The notes beneath the pieces were generated by a model. The model worked only from the letters and a program-made list of their open reading frames with translations. It was not told where the DNA came from and searched no databases. From Caballeronia temeraria (GTDB lineage: Bacteria > Pseudomonadota > Gammaproteobacteria > Burkholderiales > Burkholderiaceae): a stretch of 64,000 nt of DNA. Positions 1 to 8,429 of this stretch are shown here, in pieces. Each line of letters begins with the position of its first letter. The stretch's first letter is position 1. The position numbers and the translations under genes are program-made. Location of the stretch: contig NZ_FCOI02000002.1 in the NCBI RefSeq assembly GCF_001544795.2, forward strand, positions 434,001-498,000, given 5' to 3'.

Positions 1-909
1 GACCCACGCGTCGGCGCAGCATTGGCATCAACAGGTATGAAGCCAGACGAGATTACATCTGCGATGCAAGGATGGGCACCTGAGTTGGGGACTCCGCAAG
101 AATACATGGACCCAAAGACCGGCATCCAAATGGTTCAGGACCGCACAAAGACAGGTCAACTCATTGGCCAAGCATATCCGAAAGCTGTTGCTCCTACTTC
201 ACTGTCTGCTGGAAATACGCTTGTCAACACACAAGCTCCTGATGCTAGTGGCAATGCTTCTGTTGTTGCGAACGGTGGCGTTCCGTTAGACCAGCAGAAG
301 TCAGCACGCGACGCTAGCGATAAAGCTGCTGATGCAAAGACCACTATGGATATGTCAGGGCAAGCGATTCAAGCATATAACGACCCAGCATACCAGAAGC
401 TTATGAAGGACGGCCTGCTTGGTAAGGCTAAGTCCTATTTGCAGTCCAAGTACAGTATGCAGACTGATCCGCTTGCCATCATCGACGCGCAGATCAACGA
501 CCTCAACAAAGCAAAGACGCTTACAACCGTTTTAGGTAGTGGTGTAGGCAAGCTAGATAGACCAGTTCAGCAAGCAGTTATGGAAGGTTCATTAGACGTT
601 CGTTCATTGCCACTTGATCAGAAGTTGCAGATTGCGAACATGATCTACAACCAATCCAAGGACTCATACGAGCGCAACTCCCGCACTGCTGCTTGGGATA
701 GCCAGGTTGTTGGAAACTCCGTAAGCAAAGACATGAAGCTGAACGACGGTACTGTGATTCCCGGTGGTTCTACTCGTGAGAACTACATCATGGGTACACA
801 GAAGGGTAACGCGCTTGGTCTACCAGAAGCAAAGAAGCAAGCCAATGCACCAGTATTCAATAAGTCTGACTTGCAAGCAGAAATGAAGCGTCGAGGTTTA
901 ATTAAATGA
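1..909 (+). CDS. Phage virion-associated protein, C-terminal part (5' end cut by window edge)
   Basis: The reading frame is open to the first base of the window; the first in-frame TTG at 22 and ATG at 37 are not convincing starts, so this is the 3' part of a longer gene. About 300 residues are visible: a polar, Ala/Ser/Gln-rich stretch, a helical central part, and the C-terminus EMKRRGLIK. No enzyme motif is seen. The stop overlaps the start of the next gene by ATGA, so the two are translationally coupled. Its place just ahead of a transglycosylase-containing virion protein suggests an internal virion or DNA-ejection protein. That role is inferred from context only. Base composition is clearly lower in GC than the chromosome after 8.5 kb. 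Confidence 0.6.
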   Translation, partial: DPRVGAALASTGMKPDEITSAMQGWAPELGTPQEYMDPKTGIQMVQDRTKTGQLIGQAYPKAVAPTSLSAGNTLVNTQAPDASGNASVVANGGVPLDQQKSARDASDKAADAKTTMDMSGQAIQAYNDPAYQKLMKDGLLGKAKSYLQSKYSMQTDPLAIIDAQINDLNKAKTLTTVLGSGVGKLDRPVQQAVMEGSLDVRSLPLDQKLQIANMIYNQSKDSYERNSRTAAWDSQVVGNSVSKDMKLNDGTVIPGGSTRENYIMGTQKGNALGLPEAKKQANAPVFNKSDLQAEMKRRGLIK

Positions 910-3900
910 GCATGACACCAGATATTAGCCAACTCAGCGACGCACAACTGCAATCGCTGTATAGTCAGGCAAACGACTCAAGCGATGGGACAGCACCTGC
1001 TGTCTTGTCGCCAGTCCAAGCCATTCAGCAGATAGAGAGCAGTGGTGCATCGGACAAGGCTGCGGTTTCAAACCCAGCATCATCAGCCGCTGGCTCAATG
1101 CAGGTGTTATCTGGTACTCGTCGCGATCCCGGCTATGGTGTCAAGCCATCAGACGGCAGCCGCGAGGACGATGCTCGTGTCGGTCGCGACTACTACTCAG
1201 CGCTTCAGAAGAAGTACGGTGATGACCAAACAGCAGCGCTCGCATATAGCTGGGGTCCTGGCAACGTTGATAAGTGGGTCAAGAACGGCGGTGATCTGTC
1301 CAAGATTCCAGACGAACAGCTTAAGTACGTCAACAAGTTCCAATCATTGACTGGACTTGGTAACGACACAGCTACGGACGACACTGCAACTTCTGACAAA
1401 GCACCCGGCACAGTCGGAACAACCACTAACCCAATCCTGATGGGCGCACGTGATGCCATTGAGAGCAAAGTGCAACCTATCGTTGGCTGGATTCACAAGG
1501 CAGCAGAGGCACACCCCTTTATCAGCAAGCTGATTGACATGGTGCCAGAACCAGACTTTGGCGATGGCCCACGTACTGGAACTGCCGCGCAGAATTCTGC
1601 ACAAGGGTTGAAAGACCTGGCTTCCACAAAAGCTACTGCTGAAGCCGCTTACAACAAGGCAGACCACAACTGGGTTGATTCCACTGGTCGCATTGCATCG
1701 GACTTAACGGGTTCCGTAGCGCTCACACCAATGACAGGTGGCGGACTGGGTAGCACAGTTGTTCAAACTGCCGCGCAAGGATTTTTAAGCGACCCTGATC
1801 ATCCTTTCGAGGGTGCTGGTTGGGGTACTGCTGGTGGAGTCGCCGGGCACGTTGCCGGTACTGTTCTGAAGCCTCTAGTAAAGGCATACGCACGTACAGG
1901 TAGCAAGCTTGCTGGTGTTGATGCAACGGCAGCAGACGCAGGCAAAGCAACGGGCGCAGCATTCTCACCTGCTGAACAAGGCATGGCTTCAAAAGTCGCT
2001 GACGACATTAACGCGAACGGTGCCAACGCTTCCGACGTTGCAAACGATCTGGCAGCAAACGCAGACAGCAACGTTCCCGGCTATAAGCGTACAGCAGCGG
2101 AAGCTACAAACAACCCAACTGTTCAAGCCGCGCAGCAAGGATTGGACAAGAGCGAGAACAACGCTGGACTGGCAGCAAGAGCGCAGGCAAACGCAGAAGC
2201 CAATACAACGCACCTACAAGGTCAAGCTACGACTGACGCACAGTTGCAAGCGATGAGAGACGCTTTCGAGCACGGACAAGAAAGACTAGCTGCGCAAGGG
2301 AATGCAGAAGTAGGGCCGGTAACAGCAGCGCAAAGCGAGTCAGTGTTCGATACACCCGCAATGCAGAAGAACTTGGGCCGTGCTAACACAATGGCACTGA
2401 ACGATGGTGAATCCGCAATCCAGCGTGCGTTTGATGCGCCTAACGACGATCTAGTCGCAGGATGGCATGGCCTTTCAGGTAATGCGGAAAAGACGGCTGC
2501 GCTTGAACGTGAACGCAACCTCGTTACTTCACCGATGTACGAAAACGTGCTCGGTGCAGCGAAGCCACTGCCAGTTCAAGGTCAACTAGCAGATTTGCTT
2601 GACCGTCCTGTTATGCAAAGGGCGTTGAAGGAAGTCGAGACATACAAGCTGAACGCTGGTGATAAGACTCCTGTTATCAACAACGGCGCTATTGCTCCGC
2701 AAGACTTGAACATTGCGAAGATGCATTTGGACAGCTACATCCAGCGTATGAACAATCCAATGGATGCAGCATCAGCGGACAAGTGGCAACAAGGCGCATT
2801 CCTAGATGTACGCAAGCAGATTAACAACCTGCTTGAGAACAAAGTCAAGGGCTTTGCAGACGTCAACAAGGAGTTCGCACGTCGCTCCGAGCAAATCGCA
2901 GAAAGCCACTTTTTGACGGACCCAAACATGGTTAACGCGCTAGGTAAGTTGAACGTCGGCAAGCTCGACGCGTTGGTTAAGGCAATACAAGCGGGCAAAG
3001 CCAATAACAATCCAATGGATGCAGCCAAGTCAATTTCGCACGGAAAGTTAGCACAACTTGAGAAGCTTCGTGATGACGCTGTTGTGTCATTGAGCCGCAA
3101 AAGCGCTGAAGGTTTGCGTGGCGATTCCTACAACTACTTGCGTCAAGCAGCAGAGAAAGACCCAGAAGCAGCGGCACAGATGCGTCAACACTTGGAAGAC
3201 AACTCTTTGTCCTACAAGATGTTCTACGCAGACAACGAAGCAGGCACGCAAAAGATCGCACATCAAGAGAACTTCAACAACCTAGTTAAGAAGTTTGATA
3301 CCCGACCAGACGGCAATGTTGCGTGGAATGACCTGAAAAACATTCACGCTAACAGCAACGACTTCTCGGCGGACCACATGACGCGTATGAGCGACGTGCG
3401 CGAAAACTTGCGCCGTTATGCAACACGTACAGAGCAAGTAACCGGCAGCAATACTGCGTCAAACTTTGCAAAGCGCGAAGGCTTCGACAAGCTCGTAAAT
3501 GCTGAACGTGGCAAGGGCATTGGTAACTATTTGATGACCGAGGAAGGTCAACGTATGGCCCGTGTAGGTATTGATGCTGCTGCGGGTCTTGCAGGTATTC
3601 ACTTCGGCGGGCTACCCGGCATCTTAGCTGGTTACGTATCCGACAAGGCCGTATCAAAGCTTGCGCCAGTAATCGGTAAGAGCCTTGGCGGTGAGACACA
3701 AGAAATACTCGCTCAGAAGACAGCAGCAAACCGCCAAGCTATCGAACAACTGTTGCTTGATCCAAAGCGTCTGTCTCATGCACTAACAGCAATGGAAAAG
3801 GCGGGCGCAGATAAGAAGGTAATCAACGATAACCTGATAAGTAAGATGAAGTCTACCAAGGCAACAACTGGTTTGCTTGGCGCAATTATCGCAAGTCAGC

Positions 3901-3932
3901 TTACACACACGGACGAGGATAAGCGCAAGTAA
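906..3932 (+). CDS. Phage internal virion/ejection protein with N-terminal lytic transglycosylase domain
   Basis: A 1008-residue protein. Residues about 35 to 145 form a lysozyme-like SLT domain: the probable catalytic Glu44 lies in QQIESSG, followed by the GSMQVL segment near residue 68 and an ALAYSWGPGNV segment, matching the E-S-S-G / G-x-M-Q / A-Y-N-x-G pattern of lytic transglycosylases. The remaining 850 residues are mostly predicted helical, rich in Ala, Asn, Asp and Lys, with glycine-rich hydrophobic patches near residues 290-330 and 880-920. In podoviruses such large proteins are packed in the head, are ejected with the DNA and open the peptidoglycan. Here that role follows from the domain and from gene order. 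It starts inside the previous gene's stop codon (ATGA). Confidence 0.8.
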   Translation: MSMTPDISQLSDAQLQSLYSQANDSSDGTAPAVLSPVQAIQQIESSGASDKAAVSNPASSAAGSMQVLSGTRRDPGYGVKPSDGSREDDARVGRDYYSALQKKYGDDQTAALAYSWGPGNVDKWVKNGGDLSKIPDEQLKYVNKFQSLTGLGNDTATDDTATSDKAPGTVGTTTNPILMGARDAIESKVQPIVGWIHKAAEAHPFISKLIDMVPEPDFGDGPRTGTAAQNSAQGLKDLASTKATAEAAYNKADHNWVDSTGRIASDLTGSVALTPMTGGGLGSTVVQTAAQGFLSDPDHPFEGAGWGTAGGVAGHVAGTVLKPLVKAYARTGSKLAGVDATAADAGKATGAAFSPAEQGMASKVADDINANGANASDVANDLAANADSNVPGYKRTAAEATNNPTVQAAQQGLDKSENNAGLAARAQANAEANTTHLQGQATTDAQLQAMRDAFEHGQERLAAQGNAEVGPVTAAQSESVFDTPAMQKNLGRANTMALNDGESAIQRAFDAPNDDLVAGWHGLSGNAEKTAALERERNLVTSPMYENVLGAAKPLPVQGQLADLLDRPVMQRALKEVETYKLNAGDKTPVINNGAIAPQDLNIAKMHLDSYIQRMNNPMDAASADKWQQGAFLDVRKQINNLLENKVKGFADVNKEFARRSEQIAESHFLTDPNMVNALGKLNVGKLDALVKAIQAGKANNNPMDAAKSISHGKLAQLEKLRDDAVVSLSRKSAEGLRGDSYNYLRQAAEKDPEAAAQMRQHLEDNSLSYKMFYADNEAGTQKIAHQENFNNLVKKFDTRPDGNVAWNDLKNIHANSNDFSADHMTRMSDVRENLRRYATRTEQVTGSNTASNFAKREGFDKLVNAERGKGIGNYLMTEEGQRMARVGIDAAAGLAGIHFGGLPGILAGYVSDKAVSKLAPVIGKSLGGETQEILAQKTAANRQAIEQLLLDPKRLSHALTAMEKAGADKKVINDNLISKMKSTKATTGLLGAIIASQLTHTDEDKRK

Positions 3933-3973
3933 TTCGCTGCAATCCCAAAGAACAATAACAACAAGGGAACAAG

Positions 3974-4996
3974 ATGTCGATTTTCCTATTAAAAAGAAAA
4001 GCCTTAGGCCATGTGCCTTGTGGCTCAAGCCCAAGCAGCGGTGGTAGTTCAACTACCACACAGGAGTTGCCCGGCTATGCACAGCCAACTGCTCAGGACA
4101 TTCTCACAAAGAGTACCGACCTAGCTAACTCTGGCGTACCACAATATACTGGTCAAACATACGCGCAAGCGAATGATACTCAAACCAACGCTATTCAGGG
4201 GATGACCAATCTCGCGAATAGCGGTGGTGTGGGTGGTCAAGTTAGCGGCTCAGTTGCCAACACTGCTAATAACGGTGGCAACAACTACGGCACCGTTCAA
4301 GCAACGCAAGCAACAGCAGCACAAAACCCATATGCGACTGCGGTCAATCCGTACACACAGCAAATGGTGAACGCTGCTAACCAGCAGACTACTCAAGCGT
4401 TCAATCAGAACGCGATGAATATCAATTCGCAGTTTACGAACAGCGGTGCTTTCGGTGGTAGTGCTTACCAGAATGCAGCGAACAACGCGAACACAACACT
4501 TGCAAACGCGTTGGCTAATAACTCAGCCAACATGTATGGCAATGCGTATAACCAAGCAGTGTCAGCAGCTAGCAGCAACGCAGCATTGGCAACCCAAGCG
4601 AGCTTGGCGAACCAGTCCGCAAACCTGCAAGCGGATAGCTTGAACAGTAGCAACTACAACACTGCTCAAGGTCGTGCGCTTACTGCTGCGTCATTGGCTC
4701 CAACATTGGATGCGAATACGCTGTCACAGCTTAACGCTGCATACACAGGCGGTACGGCTCTGCAAACAAACGATCAGAACGCGCTTAACGCCCAGTACCA
4801 ACAATGGTATCAGGCTGCTATGGCACCGTATGAAAACTTGGGTGTTGAAGAGTCAGGGTTGAGTGCAGCATTGGGTAACGGTGCGCAAGGCGTAACAAAT
4901 TCAACACAATCAGCAAGCCCGTTTGCGGTTACTTCAGGTTTAACACAGTCTGGCGTAGGCCTGCTTGGTTCATTGGCACAAGGAGGATACCTGTAA
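3974..4996 (+). CDS. Phage structural protein, Gln/Asn/Ala-rich low-complexity
   Basis: A 340-residue protein preceded by a good ribosome site (AAGGGAAC). After a short basic N-terminus it is dominated by Ala, Asn, Gln, Ser and Thr, with heptad-like repeated segments such as NAANNANTTLANALANNSAN that suggest extended helices or coiled coil. No catalytic motif is present. Proteins of this composition sit between ejection proteins and tail fibres in many podovirus genomes and are usually annotated as hypothetical virion proteins; an ejection or tail role is inferred from position. Its TAA stop shares one base with the next ATG (TAATG), so it is coupled to the tail-fibre gene. Confidence 0.65.
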   Translation: MSIFLLKRKALGHVPCGSSPSSGGSSTTTQELPGYAQPTAQDILTKSTDLANSGVPQYTGQTYAQANDTQTNAIQGMTNLANSGGVGGQVSGSVANTANNGGNNYGTVQATQATAAQNPYATAVNPYTQQMVNAANQQTTQAFNQNAMNINSQFTNSGAFGGSAYQNAANNANTTLANALANNSANMYGNAYNQAVSAASSNAALATQASLANQSANLQADSLNSSNYNTAQGRALTAASLAPTLDANTLSQLNAAYTGGTALQTNDQNALNAQYQQWYQAAMAPYENLGVEESGLSAALGNGAQGVTNSTQSASPFAVTSGLTQSGVGLLGSLAQGGYL

Positions 4997-5808
4997 TGTC
5001 AGTTCCACAATCAATTACGGCACTAAGCCAAACGCTTGCAAGTAATAGCCCGCCCGGTAACGAGCCAATCGGCAATAACTTGGCTTTGTATCTGCAAGCA
5101 GGCTTTGGATTCATTGCACAGCTTCGCGATGGCACAGCGCTTAACATGACGAAAGCGCTGTCAATGAATAACTACCAAATCAATAACGTTGCAGCAGGTA
5201 CGGCAGCTAATGATGCGGTCAACCTGAACCAGCTTAAGACATACGAGCCAATCGGCACGATCAAGATGTGGTGGGGTACAGCTACTAATGCGGCTGTACA
5301 AGCTGCATGGGGTACAAACTGGGCGCTATGTAATGGTGCTAACGGTACACCAAACTTCCTTGACCGTATGCCTATCGCAGCAGGCGGTAGCTATGCGACA
5401 GGTTCAGCAGGTGGCACAACCACTTACGCGCTGTCAGTAGCGAACATGCCCGCTCACTCACATTATGTGAATGACCCCGGCCATGCTCACGGTGTTTATG
5501 ACCCACAGCACGCTCACGGTGTTTCCGATCCCGGCCATGCTCACGGCATGCCAAACGGCGGTGTTGGTCAAGCAGGTAGCGATAACGGTGGTGTTACCGC
5601 TGCATCAGGTCCTAATGGATATGGTTCACGCGGTGCGCAAAGCACTTACGGAAGTGGCACAGGCATTGGCATCTATGGTGCAGGTACAGGTATCGGCATT
5701 TACGGTTCCGGTACAGGCATCTGGTTGAATAACACCGGCTCAGGCGCTGCGTTTACAGTCATCCCGCCATATATCGGCGTTTGCTTCGTAATGAAGATCG
5801 CGAACTAA
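4996..5808 (+). CDS. Phage tail fibre / tail-collar-domain receptor-binding protein
   Basis: A 270-residue protein. Residues about 85-135 look like a phage tail collar domain (EPIGTIKMW, then WALCNG and TPNFLDRMPIAAGG). It is followed by three copies of a DPxHAHGV-type repeat, giving HxH pairs like those that bind metal in the needle-like tips of trimeric fibres such as T4 gp37. Then come three copies of a G-[SA]-GTGI-G-IY repeat and a hydrophobic C-terminus ending IGVCFVMKIAN. Known fibres of this type form trimers at the tail tip and bind the host surface. The assignment as receptor-binding tip is inferred from these motifs. The start overlaps the preceding stop by one base. Confidence 0.8.
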   Translation: MSVPQSITALSQTLASNSPPGNEPIGNNLALYLQAGFGFIAQLRDGTALNMTKALSMNNYQINNVAAGTAANDAVNLNQLKTYEPIGTIKMWWGTATNAAVQAAWGTNWALCNGANGTPNFLDRMPIAAGGSYATGSAGGTTTYALSVANMPAHSHYVNDPGHAHGVYDPQHAHGVSDPGHAHGMPNGGVGQAGSDNGGVTAASGPNGYGSRGAQSTYGSGTGIGIYGAGTGIGIYGSGTGIWLNNTGSGAAFTVIPPYIGVCFVMKIAN

Positions 5809-5817
5809 GGAGACGAT

Positions 5818-7032
5818 ATGGGTTCAGCAGTTAATTCGGCCGGTAACGCAATCGGTAGCGTCTTTCACGGCGCTGACGAGTTGCTATCGCCGGTAACAAA
5901 GACTCTGGGCGGGATTGATAAAAAGATCAATCCGCTTCGCAGAATCGGCTTCATCGACAACACGATGGACACCATCGAATCTCACCCAGCGGAAGCAGCG
6001 GCAATTGCCGCTGCTGCATACTTCACTGGCGGTGCAGCTCTTGGTGCAATGGGCGGACTTGGAGCAACAGCAGGAGCAACCGCTGGCGCGACCGGCGCAC
6101 TTACAGCAGAAGCAGGTACTGCCGCAGCTATTGGCGCTGGTGCTGCTGACGTTGGTACAGCAGCAGGGCTTGGTTCTGGTTTGCTCGCAGGTACAGCAGG
6201 AACGGAATTGGGCGTTGGTGGACTGGCAGCAGCAACAGCGGGTTCAACAGTTGGCGCAACAGGCGGATTAGGCGCTGGTCTCGCTAGTATGGGAGCAGGT
6301 GCAGCAGGCGCGTCAATGGCAGCCCCTGGCTTCACTGGTGTTGGTAATGCAATTGGTGGTGCATTGGGCCAAGGTGCAGGCACAGTCGGTACTGGCTTTC
6401 AAGGTGCTATGAATGGCGCAGCGCTATACGGCGACTCCGGTTTGACAGGCACGGTCGGTCTTGGCTCTACAGGACTCAACAGCGCAATGGCCGGTGACAT
6501 GGGTAGTTCGCTGGGCGCATTCAATTCCACATTGGGCGGTCTCGCTCCAATGGGTACGGACGCTTCAGGCGCTTTGGGTGGTGGTTTGTCCGGTGCTGTG
6601 GATGGTGGTGCAGGTATTGGTTACGGTACAGGCGCAACTAGCACGATGGGCGGGTGGGCGAATAGTCCATTGCTCGGTAAGGCTATGACCGTCGCAAATT
6701 ATGGTGCGAAAGCGTCAGCCGCAAGTTCAGCAGGGCAAGGGGGTCAGCAACAAACCCCAGTGGCAAGAGCGCCAGCGGCAAGACGCGCTGGCGGTACTGC
6801 TGCTGGTTACGTTCCTGCTCCAATGGCGTCAGTGGGCACACCTGCTGCGTCATTTATGCCTATGCCCACAATGGGAGCAGCACTGCCTACTTCGACAAGC
6901 AGCTACCAGACACTGCTTAGTAATATGCTTGCAAATGAGCAGAAGTCACCAATGGCCGGACTATCCAGCGGGTTCATGCCCGGTAATGGCGGTTCAATGA
7001 ATCCCGGCTTTCTGCTGCCCGGCATGTATTGA
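5818..7032 (+). CDS. Phage Gly/Ala-rich hydrophobic virion protein
   Basis: A 404-residue protein with a strong ribosome site (AAGGAGA) directly after the fibre gene. The N-terminal 60 residues are ordinary and partly charged, with segments INPLRRIG and DTMDTIESHPAEAAAIAAAAY. Residues about 65-320 are almost entirely Gly, Ala, Thr, Leu and Ser with G-xxx-G/glycine-zipper spacing, and the C-terminal 80 residues are Pro/Met-rich. The composition fits a membrane-inserting or flexible virion protein, for instance part of the DNA-ejection channel, but that is inference; no family is recognised. It is the last gene before a strong terminator, so it probably closes the late structural operon. Confidence 0.6.
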   Translation: MGSAVNSAGNAIGSVFHGADELLSPVTKTLGGIDKKINPLRRIGFIDNTMDTIESHPAEAAAIAAAAYFTGGAALGAMGGLGATAGATAGATGALTAEAGTAAAIGAGAADVGTAAGLGSGLLAGTAGTELGVGGLAAATAGSTVGATGGLGAGLASMGAGAAGASMAAPGFTGVGNAIGGALGQGAGTVGTGFQGAMNGAALYGDSGLTGTVGLGSTGLNSAMAGDMGSSLGAFNSTLGGLAPMGTDASGALGGGLSGAVDGGAGIGYGTGATSTMGGWANSPLLGKAMTVANYGAKASAASSAGQGGQQQTPVARAPAARRAGGTAAGYVPAPMASVGTPAASFMPMPTMGAALPTSTSSYQTLLSNMLANEQKSPMAGLSSGFMPGNGGSMNPGFLLPGMY

Positions 7033-7085
7033 AGATTGTAAAATTTTCAGCTGTATAAAAACAACGCGATAACTCGTTGATCTAG

Positions 7086-7121
7086 AACCACCTTTTTCGA
7101 TTTTCGAAAAGGTGGTTTTAT
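7086..7121 (+). terminator. Rho-independent terminator of the phage late operon
   Basis: The arms AACCACCTTTTTCGA and TCGAAAAGGTGGTT form a stem of about 14 pairs with one bulged T and a very short loop, followed by TTTTA. It lies 54 bases after the stop of the Gly/Ala-rich gene and before the two small downstream genes, so it separates the structural operon from them. Confidence 0.85.
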
Positions 7122-7187
7122 TCATTGTGGTCGGCCATACGTATTGGCATGATGCGTCTCTCTTAACGACGAAGGAGAAACGCAGAA

Positions 7188-7550
7188 ATGAGCAACGAAC
7201 TTAGATGGCGGTGTCTTCCCGCAGAACGCAAGAATGGCGTGAGTATGTGGGAGTGTAAATCGGTTTTACGACCGGACGACATTGCGAAGATCACCGCATT
7301 CCGGCTATACGCTCAAGAAGTGTTCGATTGGTTCTCGGAACGATACCCAAAGAAGCGACGCTTGCCGATGTTCACTAGAGAAGAATCGAAGCTGTACACC
7401 TTCGACTTCAAGCGGCAGCAGTATCAACCTAGCGACTATATCCACGTCTACCACATTCTTCTCGACGTAAAGGGCGACGCGGACAATATCGACTTCAGAT
7501 TCAAATTTGCGCCAGACGGCTATGAAACTATCGGGGAGAAGCAATGTTGA
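7188..7550 (+). CDS. Small phage hypothetical protein
   Basis: A 120-residue protein preceded by a clear ribosome site (AAGGAGAAA, 8 bases before ATG). It is not recognised. The protein is soluble, charged and aromatic-rich; its C-terminal half (PSDYIHVYHILLDVKG, then FRFKF) resembles the end of the next gene's product. It overlaps that gene by seven bases (ATGTTGA), so the two are translated together. It follows the late-operon terminator, so it needs its own promoter in the roughly 65 bases upstream, but no obvious -35/-10 pair is seen there. Confidence 0.6.
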   Translation: MSNELRWRCLPAERKNGVSMWECKSVLRPDDIAKITAFRLYAQEVFDWFSERYPKKRRLPMFTREESKLYTFDFKRQQYQPSDYIHVYHILLDVKGDADNIDFRFKFAPDGYETIGEKQC

Positions 7551-7816
7551 GCGAACGACTTACCCGCGTCAGAAGCGGGAACGGGCACGAATACACGGCG
7601 TTCTTCTCCGGTCAAGGCGCACGGACGAACACGTATGCGCTCTTGCGCGAACTGCGGCAATGGTGGAAAGACTGTGTCGATAAGACTGATGAAGCCGGTA
7701 GCGTTGAGATTTACGGCAATACAGACGTAACTCCCGCTGACTACCGTATTTTCGTGAAGCTCACGAAAGACAGTAACGTCGTTCTGTTTAAACTGCGCTT
7801 CGACCCGAAGGATTAG
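7544..7816 (+). CDS. Small phage hypothetical protein, possible paralogue of its neighbour
   Basis: A 90-residue protein whose start lies inside the preceding gene. It is not recognised. The C-terminal segment PADYRIFVKLTKD...FKLRFDP parallels PSDYIHVYHILLD...FRFKFAP in the preceding protein, which suggests a shared fold or an old duplication. Its last 29 bases overlap, tail to tail, the end of the homing-endonuclease-like gene on the other strand. Function unknown. Confidence 0.55.
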   Translation: MLSERLTRVRSGNGHEYTAFFSGQGARTNTYALLRELRQWWKDCVDKTDEAGSVEIYGNTDVTPADYRIFVKLTKDSNVVLFKLRFDPKD

Positions 7817-8231
7817 TTCGGTTTGCTGCTCGCGTAGCTACCATCTTCACAAACTGTGCAGGCTTCCTTTTCCATTTGGATTGAGATGCGCTCATTTTGT
7901 CGCGCGAGGTTTCGCTATGTGTTCGGCCAGTGTTCGCTGTCAATGCTGCCTGACGTGTCTTCTGTGAGATTGTGCGCGGATTAAGCTTATTGCTAGTCCG
8001 CGCATTCTCTTGCACCGTACAGCAGTAGATATTTCCCAGTTCGTAAGCTCCCTTATCGCCATAGCGTGCCATGACGTAGTTGTATTTCTCGCGTCCGCGC
8101 TCGTGATAATGACCGGTGGATTGCCACCAGTCCCACCATTGCTCGAAAGTAAGCTTGAATTCAACGTTGCGTCTTTTCGCGTGACCTTTCTGGCTGTTAT
8201 ATGCGATCCGGTCTTTCTTTGTAATTGTCAT
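7788..8231 (-). CDS. HNH/NUMOD3 homing-endonuclease-like protein
   Basis: A 147-residue, very basic protein. The N-terminal part has GHAKRRNVEFKLTFEQWWDWW, then a His-containing segment and MARYGDKGAYELGNIYC followed by an Asn, a layout shared by a phage family of small HNH-like DNA endonucleases. The C-terminal part contains GRTHSETSRDKMSASQSKW, which matches the NUMOD3 DNA-binding motif of homing endonucleases. It lies opposite to all other phage genes in the window and overlaps the end of the neighbouring small gene, as expected for a freestanding selfish gene inserted between phage genes. Nuclease activity is inferred. The ATG and ribosome site sit inside a perfect inverted repeat, described separately. 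Confidence 0.7.
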   Translation of the reverse strand: MTITKKDRIAYNSQKGHAKRRNVEFKLTFEQWWDWWQSTGHYHERGREKYNYVMARYGDKGAYELGNIYCCTVQENARTSNKLNPRTISQKTRQAALTANTGRTHSETSRDKMSASQSKWKRKPAQFVKMVATRAANRTNPSGRSAV

Positions 8232-8269
8232 TATCGACCCTTTATTATTTTTGTTATGGGTCGATAATG
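8229..8269 (-). promoter_or_regulatory. Start-codon-sequestering hairpin of the homing-endonuclease-like gene
   Basis: CATTATCGACCC (8229-8240) and GGGTCGATAATG (8258-8269) are perfect 12-base inverted repeats around a 17-base A/T-rich loop. In minus-strand mRNA the 3' arm holds both the GGG of the ribosome site and the AUG of the gene. A folded leader would therefore block translation. Comparable hairpins occur ahead of several phage T4 homing endonuclease genes; function here is inferred from position. Confidence 0.65.
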
Positions 8270-8385
8270 CCTAGCGCCGTGCAGAATGTCAAAATTCAGG
8301 CTACACTTGATGCCTTGCCATATTCATGCTATCAGATGGCTTGGGCTGCATGTAGCACGCGGAAAGCGCAAGGTACACAGCGCTT

Positions 8386-8429
8386 TTGCACAGGCGGGAC
8401 GCTGTGCAAGTGGTGCAACAGCAGTGCAA
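8386..8429 (+). repeat. Cluster of GTGCAA hexamers near the phage end
   Basis: Three direct copies of GTGCAA lie at 8404, 8413 and 8424, spaced 9 and 11 bases, with an inverted copy (TTGCAC) at 8386-8391. The tract is in non-coding DNA between the homing-endonuclease-like gene and the chromosomal ferredoxin gene. Close to a possible attachment site, such clusters can be integrase arm-type or accessory protein sites, but hexamers this short can also cluster by chance. Confidence 0.3.

Noticed and set aside
1-15. Start of the window resembles a SalI/MluI cloning adaptor
   Set aside because: Only about a dozen bases match, and the same bases continue an open phage reading frame, so the resemblance is likely chance; it is not evidence of vector.
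5460-5800. Possible variable repeat of a diversity-generating retroelement at the fibre C-terminus
   Set aside because: No reverse transcriptase, template repeat or accessory gene is present in the window; only simple tandem repeats are seen.
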